64,000 bases of DNA from Lentzea aerocolonigenes (GTDB lineage: Bacteria > Actinomycetota > Actinomycetes > Mycobacteriales > Pseudonocardiaceae): NCBI RefSeq assembly GCF_000974445.1, contig NZ_BBOJ01000033.1:1-64000 (forward strand). The letters are read 5' to 3'. Under the pieces are notes generated by a model, which saw nothing but the letters and a program-made list of their open reading frames with translations, had not been told where the DNA came from and did not search any database. The position numbers and the translations under genes were made by a program. Shown in pieces: positions 49,318 through 56,466 of the stretch. Each line of letters starts with the position of its first letter. Position 1 is the stretch's first letter.

Positions 49318-51419
49318 TGGCGGCCCAGAAACGAGCCCGGAAGAGAGCACCGTCGTCCACGTACCGCGTCCAGTTCACCCCGTCCTTCACGTTCGCCGAC
49401 GCCGCCGGTGTCGCGGACTACCTGGCACGCCTGGGCATCGGCGCGCTGTACGCCTCACCGATGCTCGACGCGCGCGAAGGGTCCACGCACGGCTACGACG
49501 TCGTGGACCCGACCCGCGCACGGCCGGAGCTGGGCGGCGACGAAGGCCGGCGAGCCCTGCAGAAGCGGCTGGACGAGCTCGGCCTCGGCCTGGTCGTCGA
49601 CATCGTGCCGAACCACATGGTGGTGCCGAACCCGTGGTGGGAGGACGTGCTCGAACGCGGGCAGGCCTCCGAGTACGCGCGGTACTTCGACATCGACTGG
49701 TCGTCGGGCAAGGTCCTGCTGCCGGTGCTGGCGGAGGACGCCGAGGACGAGGTCCACGAGCACTACCTGAAGGCGAACTGGCGGCGCGGCAACACCGAGC
49801 TCAACTACCGGCGGTTCTTCGACATCACCGAACTGGCGGCGGTGCGCGTCGAGGACCCCGAGGTGTTCGAGGCGACCCACCGCGAGGTGCTGTCGTGGGG
49901 CGTCACGGGTCTGCGGGTCGACCACCCGGACGGCCTGGCCGACCCCGGTGGCTACTTCCGGCGGCTGCGCGAGCACTTCGACGGCTGGCTGGTCGTCGAG
50001 AAGATCCTCGGCCCGGACGAAGCGCTGCCGCAGAGCTGGCCGGTCGACGGCACGACGGGCTACGACGCGTTGCGCGAGGTCTGCGGCGTGTTCATCGCCC
50101 CCACTGACTCGTTCGGCGGCGGCTTCCACGAGGTCGAGCACGCGTCACGGCAGCAGGTCGCGGACTCGATCCTGGTCGCCGAGGTGCGCCGGATCGCGGG
50201 CCTCGTGCAGGGCGTGCCGTTCGAGGAGGCGTGCCAGGCCGTCGCCGAGGTGATGGTCAACTTCCCGGTGTACCGGTCGTACCTGCCGGAAGGCTCGCAG
50301 CACTGGGAGACCGCGGTCGAGCTGAGCCGCTCACCCGCGGTGCGGGCGCTGGACGAACAGGTCCGCGCCGATCCGCACGGTGAGCTGGCGACGCGGATCC
50401 AGCAGACGTCCGGCATGGTCGTCGCGAAGGGCACCGAGGACACCGCGTTCTACCGGTACACGAACTTCGTGGCGCTGAACGAGGTCGGAGGCTCCCCGGA
50501 CCGCTTCGGTATGCCGGTGAGCGAGTTCCACCAGCGCGCGGCGACCCGTGAAGCCGCGGAACCGGCCGCGATGACGGCGCTGTCCACGCACGACACCAAG
50601 CGGTCGGAGGACGTGCGGGCCCGGCTCGCGGTGCTGGCGGAGATGCCCGACGAGTACCTGGCGTTCGAGGCGGAGATGTCCGCGCGGCACGGCCTCTCCG
50701 AACCGTCGCTGAACCGCCTGGCGTGGCAGTCGCTCGTCGGCGCGTTCCCGATCACCGAGGCCCGGCTGGGCCAGTACCTGGAGAAGGCCTCCCGCGAGGC
50801 GAAGATCAAGACGTCGTGGGTCGACCGCGACGCCGAGTTCGACGCCGAGGTGGCCGCGTGGCCCGCGAAGGTGCTCAACGAGCCAGAAGTCGCCGCGTTC
50901 GTCGAACGGATCAAGGCGCCCGGCTGGTCGAACTCGTTGGGGCAGAAGCTGGTCCAGCTCACCATGCCGGGTGTGCCGGACGTGTACCAGGGCACCGAGC
51001 TGTGGGACTTCTCGCTCGTCGACCCGGACAACCGCCGTCCCGTCGACTACGCCGTGCGCCGGGACCTGCTGGAGCGCATCGAGTCCGGCTGGCTGCCGGA
51101 GGTCGACGACTCCGGCGCGGCCAAGCTCCTCGTCGTGCAGAAGGCCCTGCACGTGCGCAAGCGAGGTCTGCACGGCTATCGGGCGTTGCGGGCGGAAGGG
51201 CCTGCCGCGGAGCACGTGCTCGCGTTCGAACGGTCCGGCGTGATCACGGTGGCGACCCGGCTGCCCGTGACGCTGGCGCGGAAGGGTTGGCAGGACACGG
51301 TTCTGCCGTTGCCGAAGAGTCCGGGGTGGACGGACGTGCTCACCGGACGGCCGGCGACCGAGGCCCTGGCGTCGTTGCTCGACACGTATCCGGTGGCACT
51401 GCTCGTGCAGGGGGATTGA
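49317..51419 (+). CDS. treY: Maltooligosyl trehalose synthase
   Basis: This 700-residue GH13 enzyme isomerises the reducing-end alpha-1,4 bond of maltodextrin to alpha,alpha-1,1. It begins STYRVQFTPSFTFADAAGVA. LGLVVDIVPNHMVV, GLRVDHPDGLADPGGYF (nucleophile) and WLVVEKILGPDE (acid/base Glu) are TreY-specific, and ALSTHDTKRSEDVRAR is the third motif. ATG 49317 overlaps the glgX stop by one base. It is followed without a gap by treZ. Length is at the short end of the TreY range. Confidence 0.93.
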   Translation: MAAQKRARKRAPSSTYRVQFTPSFTFADAAGVADYLARLGIGALYASPMLDAREGSTHGYDVVDPTRARPELGGDEGRRALQKRLDELGLGLVVDIVPNHMVVPNPWWEDVLERGQASEYARYFDIDWSSGKVLLPVLAEDAEDEVHEHYLKANWRRGNTELNYRRFFDITELAAVRVEDPEVFEATHREVLSWGVTGLRVDHPDGLADPGGYFRRLREHFDGWLVVEKILGPDEALPQSWPVDGTTGYDALREVCGVFIAPTDSFGGGFHEVEHASRQQVADSILVAEVRRIAGLVQGVPFEEACQAVAEVMVNFPVYRSYLPEGSQHWETAVELSRSPAVRALDEQVRADPHGELATRIQQTSGMVVAKGTEDTAFYRYTNFVALNEVGGSPDRFGMPVSEFHQRAATREAAEPAAMTALSTHDTKRSEDVRARLAVLAEMPDEYLAFEAEMSARHGLSEPSLNRLAWQSLVGAFPITEARLGQYLEKASREAKIKTSWVDRDAEFDAEVAAWPAKVLNEPEVAAFVERIKAPGWSNSLGQKLVQLTMPGVPDVYQGTELWDFSLVDPDNRRPVDYAVRRDLLERIESGWLPEVDDSGAAKLLVVQKALHVRKRGLHGYRALRAEGPAAEHVLAFERSGVITVATRLPVTLARKGWQDTVLPLPKSPGWTDVLTGRPATEALASLLDTYPVALLVQGD

Positions 51420-53102
51420 GTGAGCTATGCGGTGTGGGCGCCGACGCCCGAGTCGGTGCACGTGCGCGTCGACGGCTTCGACCACGAGATGAAGCGCGAA
51501 GGCGACTGGTGGCACTCCGACGCCGACTCGCCCGCGGGGACGGACTACGCGTTCGTCATCGAGGGCAGGGCGTACCCGGATCCGCGGTCGCTGTGGCAGC
51601 CGAACGGGGTGCACGAGGCGTCCCGCGTGTACACCCACGAGTTCGAGTGGACGGACGGCGGCTGGACCGGGCGCGCGTTGCCCGGCGGGGTGATCTACGA
51701 GCTGCACATCGGCACGTTCACCCCGGAGGGCACGTTCGACGCGGCCATCGGCAAGCTCGACCACCTGGTCGACCTCGGCATCACGTTCGTCGAGGTCATG
51801 CCGGTCAACAGCTTCGACGGCGTCGAGGGCTGGGGCTACGACGGCGTCCTGTGGGGTGCCGTGCACGAACCGTACGGCGGACCGGACGGCTTCAAGCGGT
51901 TCGTGGACGCCTGCCACGCCAAGGGCCTCGCCGTGCTGCTCGACGTGGTCTACAACCACCTGGGGCCGTCCGGCGCGTACCTCGACAGGTTCGGGCCGTA
52001 CTTCGCGGGCCGCAACGACTGGGGGCCGGGGCTGAACCTCGACGGGGCGAACTCCGACGAGGTGCGCAGGTACGTCATCGACAACGCGCTGCAGTGGCTG
52101 CGGGACTTCCACGTCGACGGGTTGCGGCTCGACGCCGTGCACGCGCTGGCCGACCGCCGGGCGGTGCACGTGCTGGAAGAGCTTGCCGTCGAGGTGGACG
52201 CGCTCTCCGCGTCGGTGGGGCGCCCGCTGACGTTGATCGCCGAGTCGGATCTGAACGACGCCAGGCTCGTGACGGCGCGCGAAGGCGGCGGACAGGGCCT
52301 GCACGCGCAGTGGTCCGACGACCTGCACCACTGCCTGCACGTGGCGCTGACCGGTGAGACGTTCGGCTACTACGAGGACTTCGCGGCACCTGGCGCGCTG
52401 AAGAACACGCTGGAGAAGGTGTTCTTCCACGCGGGCACGTGGTCGTCGTTCCGGGAGAAGCACCACGGCAAGCCGGTCGACACGGCGTTGATCCCCGGTC
52501 ACCGGTTCCTGGCGTACACGCAGAACCACGACCAGATCGGCAACCGCGCCGCGGGCGACCGCCTGCCGGCGAGCGTGTCGACCGGGAAGTTGTTGTGCGC
52601 GGCGGCGATCGTGCTCACCTCGCCCTACACCCCCATGATCTTCATGGGGGAGGAGTGGGCGGCGTCCACGCCCTGGCAGTTCTTCGCGTCGTTCCCGGAC
52701 CCGCAGCTGGCCGAAGCCGTCCGGACGGGCAGGCGGCGCGAGTTCGCGAGGCACGGTTGGGGCGAATCCGACGTACCGGACCCGATGTCACCGCAGACGG
52801 TCGAGAACTCGCGGCTCAAGTGGGACGAGCTGACCGAAGGCGAGCACGCGACGGTGCTCGAGACCTACCAGGCGCTGATCGCGTTGCGCCGCTCCCGCCC
52901 GGAGCTGGCCGACCCGCGGTTGGACAGGTTCGTGGTGGAACAGGACGGGGCGTGCTTCGTGCTGCACCGCGGGAGCACCCGCGTGGTGGTCAACCTCGGC
53001 ACGACCCCCGTCCCGCTGCCTCAGGGGGACGTGGTGCTGACCTCCTCGGCGAACCCTTCGTCGCTGTCACCCGAGTCGTTCGCGGTCGTCGCGTCGACGT
53101 GA
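51420..53102 (+). CDS. treZ: Maltooligosyl trehalose trehalohydrolase
   Basis: This 560-residue GH13 enzyme frees trehalose from the TreY product. It opens SYAVWAPTPESVHVRVDGFD (CBM48-like). IYELHIGTFTPEGTFDAAIG, VLLDVVYNHLGPSG, GLRLDAVHAL (nucleophile), LIAESDLNDARL (acid/base Glu) and TQNHDQIGNRAAGDRL follow in family order. GTG 51420 directly follows the treY stop. The last 82 bases overlap the ANTAR gene read on the other strand. The operon should let the cell turn glycogen into trehalose, a stress protectant. Confidence 0.93.
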   Translation: MSYAVWAPTPESVHVRVDGFDHEMKREGDWWHSDADSPAGTDYAFVIEGRAYPDPRSLWQPNGVHEASRVYTHEFEWTDGGWTGRALPGGVIYELHIGTFTPEGTFDAAIGKLDHLVDLGITFVEVMPVNSFDGVEGWGYDGVLWGAVHEPYGGPDGFKRFVDACHAKGLAVLLDVVYNHLGPSGAYLDRFGPYFAGRNDWGPGLNLDGANSDEVRRYVIDNALQWLRDFHVDGLRLDAVHALADRRAVHVLEELAVEVDALSASVGRPLTLIAESDLNDARLVTAREGGGQGLHAQWSDDLHHCLHVALTGETFGYYEDFAAPGALKNTLEKVFFHAGTWSSFREKHHGKPVDTALIPGHRFLAYTQNHDQIGNRAAGDRLPASVSTGKLLCAAAIVLTSPYTPMIFMGEEWAASTPWQFFASFPDPQLAEAVRTGRRREFARHGWGESDVPDPMSPQTVENSRLKWDELTEGEHATVLETYQALIALRRSRPELADPRLDRFVVEQDGACFVLHRGSTRVVVNLGTTPVPLPQGDVVLTSSANPSSLSPESFAVVAST

Positions 53103-53389
53103 TCCCACAGCACCTGGTCGGCCAGGTTGACCGGCCGTCCGAGGTGAGCGTGCACGAACGCCGCGACCAGCCGGTCGGCTGCGACGTGCAGCTTGATGTT
53201 GTGGTGCTGCGACATGTGCACCAGCAGCTGGAACGCCTGCTGGGGTGTGCAGGGTTTACGTGCGGCGATCAGGCCCGTGGCCTGCCCGATGACGGTCCGG
53301 GACACCAGGGCTTTGCGCAGCCCTGCCACCTCGGCCTCGAGGGCGGTGATTCTCGCGGACGACACCGCCGGCTCCTTTCGCGTCGTCAT
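53021..53389 (-). CDS. ANTAR-domain RNA-binding antiterminator-like protein
   Basis: This 122-residue protein has a short coiled coil (ITALEAEVAGLRKALVSRTV) followed by an ANTAR domain (IGQATGLIAARKPCTPQQAF and QLLVHMSQHHNIKLHVAADR, three helices with the usual G-L and A-F-x-x-L positions). ANTAR proteins bind paired hexaloop RNA hairpins to stop termination. The usual GAF or receiver sensor domain is missing. ATG 53389 or GTG 53395 are possible starts. Its 3' 82 bases run antisense through the end of treZ, so transcription of one could influence the other. Confidence 0.78.
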   Translation of the reverse strand: MTTRKEPAVSSARITALEAEVAGLRKALVSRTVIGQATGLIAARKPCTPQQAFQLLVHMSQHHNIKLHVAADRLVAAFVHAHLGRPVNLADQVLWDHVDATTANDSGDSDEGFAEEVSTTSP

Positions 53390-53518
53390 GGTCACAGCGG
53401 CATGCCGGTGTGACGACGGTGCTCTGGAGCTGTCTTGCGAAGGGCGGGCACACCCAGAGCAAGCCGTCACATCGGCTTGCGGCTGGGTTCTCAACCGCGA
53501 GTGATCACCTTATCAACT

Positions 53519-53543
53519 GTTTCGGGCGGTGCTCGCCGGGTAA
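53519..53543 (+). promoter_or_regulatory. SigB/SigF-type stress promoter of csbD
   Basis: GTTT (53519-53522) and GGGTAA (53538-53543) are 15 bases apart, matching the GTTT-N(12-17)-GGGTA pattern of actinomycete SigB/SigF promoters. It lies 41 bases ahead of the csbD start. Confidence 0.7.
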
Positions 53544-53583
53544 CCAGTCCACGTAGCTGACCAACACTGAAGGAGCCTGATCC

Positions 53584-53763
53584 ATGGGTGCCGACGACAA
53601 GTTCAGCAACAAGGCTGAAGAGATGAAGGGCCGCGCCAAGGAAGCTGTCGGCGACGCCACGGACAACGAGCAGTGGCAGGCCGAGGGCCGCGCCGAGCGC
53701 GCCAAGGCCGACATCAAGCAGGCGGGCGAGAAGGTCAAGGATGCCTTCCGCTCGGACAAGTAA
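53584..53763 (+). CDS. CsbD-family stress protein
   Basis: This 59-residue highly charged protein is typical of CsbD: KFSNKAEEMKGRAKEAVGDA and the second repeat EGRAERAKADIKQAGEKVKD. It is a general-stress protein with no known catalytic role. ATG 53584 has AAGGAG ten bases upstream. The upstream SigB/SigF-like promoter supports stress induction. Its last 23 bases overlap the udgX start, so UdgX is probably made with it. Confidence 0.88.
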   Translation: MGADDKFSNKAEEMKGRAKEAVGDATDNEQWQAEGRAERAKADIKQAGEKVKDAFRSDK

Positions 53764-54370
53764 GTCAGCCGACGACGCCGCCCAGTACGTCCCGGAAGGG
53801 GCGGACTGGGCGGCGTTGCGTTCCGCGTCGTGCGGCTGCCGCGGATGTGGCCTCTACAAGGACGCGTCGCAGACGGTGTTCGGTGAGGGACCGGTGCCGG
53901 CGCGGCTCATGATGGTGGGGGAACAGCCCGGCGATCGTGAGGACGTCGAGGGGCACGTGTTCGTGGGGCCTGCCGGGCGGTTGCTGGACAAGGCCTTGGC
54001 CGCAGCCGGGATCGACAGGTCGCAGGCGTACCTGACGAACGCGGTGAAGCACTTCAAGTTCACCGAGCGCGGGAAGCGCAGGATTCACCAGCAGCCTCGG
54101 CGGGGCGAGGTGGTGGCCTGCTTCCCGTGGTTGCGCGAGGAGATCCGGGTCGTGCGGCCGCGGCTCGTAGTCGTGCTGGGGGCCGTGGCGGCGAAGGCGT
54201 TGCTGGGAGCGTCGTTCACGCTGACCGCGCACCGCGGTGAGGTGCTGGAGCAGGACGGCTTGCGGATCGGGGTGACCGTGCACCCGTCGGCGGTGCTGCG
54301 GGCCGAGAACCGTGACGAGGCTTACGACGAGTTCGTCAGAGACCTCAAGGCGTTGAAGAAAGCCCTGTAG
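53741..54370 (+). CDS. udgX: UdgX-family uracil-DNA binding protein/glycosylase
   Basis: This is a 209-residue family-4-like uracil-DNA glycosylase. The first iron-sulfur Cys pair is at 33/36 (CGCRGCGLY), and motif A is MMVGEQPGDREDVEGHVFVG. The R-loop KRRIHQQP with His 116 is the UdgX hallmark: in mycobacterial UdgX that His attaches covalently to the abasic site. VHPSAVLRA is motif B. ATG 53741 lies inside csbD (23 bases overlap), which couples repair to a stress promoter. No later ATG or GTG keeps the Cys pair. A structured RNA-like stretch follows its stop. Confidence 0.9.
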   Translation: MPSARTSKSADDAAQYVPEGADWAALRSASCGCRGCGLYKDASQTVFGEGPVPARLMMVGEQPGDREDVEGHVFVGPAGRLLDKALAAAGIDRSQAYLTNAVKHFKFTERGKRRIHQQPRRGEVVACFPWLREEIRVVRPRLVVVLGAVAAKALLGASFTLTAHRGEVLEQDGLRIGVTVHPSAVLRAENRDEAYDEFVRDLKALKKAL

Positions 54371-54381
54371 AAACGGGACAA

Positions 54382-54499
54382 CCCCCGGACGACTCCTGCG
54401 CTAGCAGGCCGAGCGGGACCAGCGCTCGAAGTCCGGGGGCCGGGTGGCTGCCTGGGTTTGCACTAGGCGTCACCGAGGGCGGTCCTAGCGGACAGCCAC
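54382..54499. other. Branched RNA-like structure between udgX and the HTH gene
   Basis: A 9 bp perfect stem (CCCCCGGAC 54382-54390 with GTCCGGGGG 54431-54439) encloses two perfect hairpins: CCTGC/GCAGG (54395-54408) and CGAGCG/CGCTCG (54410-54428). The result is a three-way junction of 58 bases. Directly after, GTGGCTG (54444-54450) pairs with CAGCCAC (54493-54499) around CTAGG/CCTAG (54463-54488). It may be an elaborate bidirectional terminator or a small structured RNA. It encodes no convincing peptide. Confidence 0.4.
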
Positions 54500-54635
54500 C
54501 TCACGAGTCCTGTAGCTATACAACTTTGGACCACCTCCTCTCTTGTGTACGACGAACCTATGTCGTGATCGGCTGGCGTCGCAACGGAGTTTCGCCGAGA
54601 GCTTGACTTGCCTGTTTCGCGTAGAATCCACAGAC

Positions 54636-54893
54636 ATGGTGCGCATCCCACTGACGTCGCTGGAACGGGAGCGCGGCAGGCGGCTCGGCCAGTTGCTGCG
54701 GGACGCCCGCGGCGAGGAGAGCATGGTCGAGATCGCGGCTCGCGCCGGGTTGTCCGCCGAGACCGTTCGCAAGATCGAGACGGGTCGTGCCCCCACGCCG
54801 TCGTTCTTCACCATCGCCGCACTCGCCGGCGCACTCGGCATCTCGCTGGACGCGATCAACGAGCTGCTGGCCCCGCAGAGCCGATCAGCCTAG
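54636..54893 (+). CDS. Small XRE-family HTH regulator, likely leaderless
   Basis: This 85-residue Cro/CI-type DNA-binding protein has GRRLGQLLRDARGEESMVEI followed by ARAGLSAETVRKIETGRAPT, a clear helix-turn-helix, and ALGISLDAINELL at the end. There is no effector domain. TAGAAT (54622-54627) sits eight bases before the ATG, so the RNA probably begins at or next to the start codon. It precedes a small exported peptide gene by 83 bases on the same strand. Confidence 0.85.
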   Translation: MVRIPLTSLERERGRRLGQLLRDARGEESMVEIAARAGLSAETVRKIETGRAPTPSFFTIAALAGALGISLDAINELLAPQSRSA

Positions 54894-54976
54894 GGCGTCA
54901 CACGATCGTGGCGAATTCGCTCGGACGAATTACGTAACCTTTGGCTTCCCCTTTTCGGCCGCGTTCCGGTTGATTG

Positions 54977-55123
54977 ATGTGGTTCATTTCAGCGCTTGCC
55001 GCCGCATTCCTCGGGTTGGTGCTCGTCGGCGCATCTGCGATCTCCGCAGCGCCCTCCGAGCAGGTCAGCAGGGGCGAGGTGCTGCAGCGGGCGACATCGG
55101 CACGGCTGAACGTCACGGGCTGA
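54977..55123 (+). CDS. Predicted 48-residue exported peptide
   Basis: ATG 54977 opens 48 codons. Residues 2-24 (WFISALAAAFLGLVLVGASA then ISA) make a signal peptide with an A-x-A cleavage site. The 24-residue mature part APSEQVSRGEVLQRATSARL (ending NVTG) is polar and basic. About 80 percent of third codon positions are G or C, which supports coding. The ribosome-binding site is weak; TTG 54974 is also in frame. It lies between the small HTH gene and a convergent P450, ending 4 bases before the P450's stop. Function unknown: signalling peptide, toxin or leaderless antimicrobial are open. Confidence 0.45.
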   Translation: MWFISALAAAFLGLVLVGASAISAAPSEQVSRGEVLQRATSARLNVTG

Positions 55124-55126
55124 CCG

Positions 55127-56305
55127 TCACCAGGCGACCGGCATGGCCAGCGGTCCGCGCATGGCCATGCCGGTTCGCCATTCGACGTCACCGGCCAGGC
55201 GCAGTTCCGGGAAACGGCTGAGAATCGCCATCAGCGCCACCTGGAGGTCCATCCGCGCCAGCTGTGCGCCGATGCAGTGGTGCGGACCGTGGCCGAACGT
55301 CAGGTGCCCCTTGGCGTTGCGCGTCACGTCGAACCGGTCGGGGTCGGGGAACTGGCGCGGGTCCCGGTTGGCGGCGTGCTTGGCGAGCAGCACCGGCTGG
55401 CCGGCGTGGACGGTGCCGCTGCTGAGCTCCACGTCCTCCAGGGCGTACCGGGGCAGGATGTCGGAGATCTCCTGGGCGGGAATCCAGCGCAGCAGCTCCT
55501 CGACGGCGCCGGGCATCAGTTCGGGCCGGGAGCGCAGCAGCGCGGCCTGATCGGGGAACTGCAGGAGGACGTACACCGAGTTGGCGATGTGGCAGGCGGT
55601 CGAGTCGTAGCCCGCGCCGAGCAGCAACACCGTGAGCTGCACCAGTTCCTCGGCGGTGAGCCGGTCGCCGTCCTCCTGCGCCACCACCAGAGCGCTGATC
55701 AGGTCGTCTTCCTGGTGCTCGCGGCGTTGGTCGGCGAGCCCGGCGAGGTAGCCCGCGAGCTCTCCCAGTCGCGCGATCTTCTCCTCGTCGGTCATCGCCG
55801 TGACCGACATGAACGCGGCGGCCAGGTCCTGGAAGTGGTCGCGGTCGGCGTACGGCACGCCGAGCAGGTCGCAGATCATCAGTCCTGGCAACGGAATCGC
55901 GTACGCGGTGAGCAGGTCGGCCGGTGGTCCGGCCTTCTCGACGTCGTCCAGCAGCTGCGAGGCGAGCCGTTCGGCGTTCGCCCGAAGCTGCTCGACGCGG
56001 CGCACGGTGAACGCGTGGGCGAGCAACCGGCGCAGCCTGGTGTGTTCCGGCGGGTCGAGGTCGGTGAGGATGGCGCCCATTCGCTGCGGCCCCATCCGAG
56101 GTGTGTCGCGCACGGCGGCCTGCGCGAGGCTGAACCTCGGATCGCTGAGCGCCACGCGGACGTCGTCGTACCTGGTGAGCAGCCAGCCCTCCTCGCCGTG
56201 GGGGAGTTGGACGCGGGCCAGCGGTTCTTCGTCTCGCAGCCTGCTGTACGTCGGGTCGATCTCGAGCCCGTCCACCGGACCGAACGGGTAGGAACGCGCA
56301 ATCAT
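55127..56305 (-). CDS. Cytochrome P450
   Basis: This 392-residue bacterial class I P450 has the I-helix oxygen motif LLGAGYDSTACH (Gly-Asp/Ser-Thr), ExxR as EELLRW and the heme loop FGHGPHHCIGAQLAR, with Cys as the iron ligand. The C-terminal LAMPVAW is normal. I place the start at ATG 56305 because GGAGG lies six bases before it. ATG 56311 touches the site. No ferredoxin or reductase gene is nearby, so it must use partners from elsewhere. Substrate unknown; the sequence recalls CYP105/CYP107-like tailoring enzymes. Confidence 0.9.
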   Translation of the reverse strand: MIARSYPFGPVDGLEIDPTYSRLRDEEPLARVQLPHGEEGWLLTRYDDVRVALSDPRFSLAQAAVRDTPRMGPQRMGAILTDLDPPEHTRLRRLLAHAFTVRRVEQLRANAERLASQLLDDVEKAGPPADLLTAYAIPLPGLMICDLLGVPYADRDHFQDLAAAFMSVTAMTDEEKIARLGELAGYLAGLADQRREHQEDDLISALVVAQEDGDRLTAEELVQLTVLLLGAGYDSTACHIANSVYVLLQFPDQAALLRSRPELMPGAVEELLRWIPAQEISDILPRYALEDVELSSGTVHAGQPVLLAKHAANRDPRQFPDPDRFDVTRNAKGHLTFGHGPHHCIGAQLARMDLQVALMAILSRFPELRLAGDVEWRTGMAMRGPLAMPVAW

Positions 56306-56466
56306 GAGCATCCTCCAGGGTTCGCGGCGCCTGCATCATAGGGCCGGTAAACGCTTTCATCCGAGGCTTGACTGGGCTTGACCGCGTTTGACTGCCGTCC
56401 TACGCTGCGACCTGAGGTACACCTCCGATCTTTGGTTGCCGCCGCCGCGGACCTGAAAGGTGTTCT

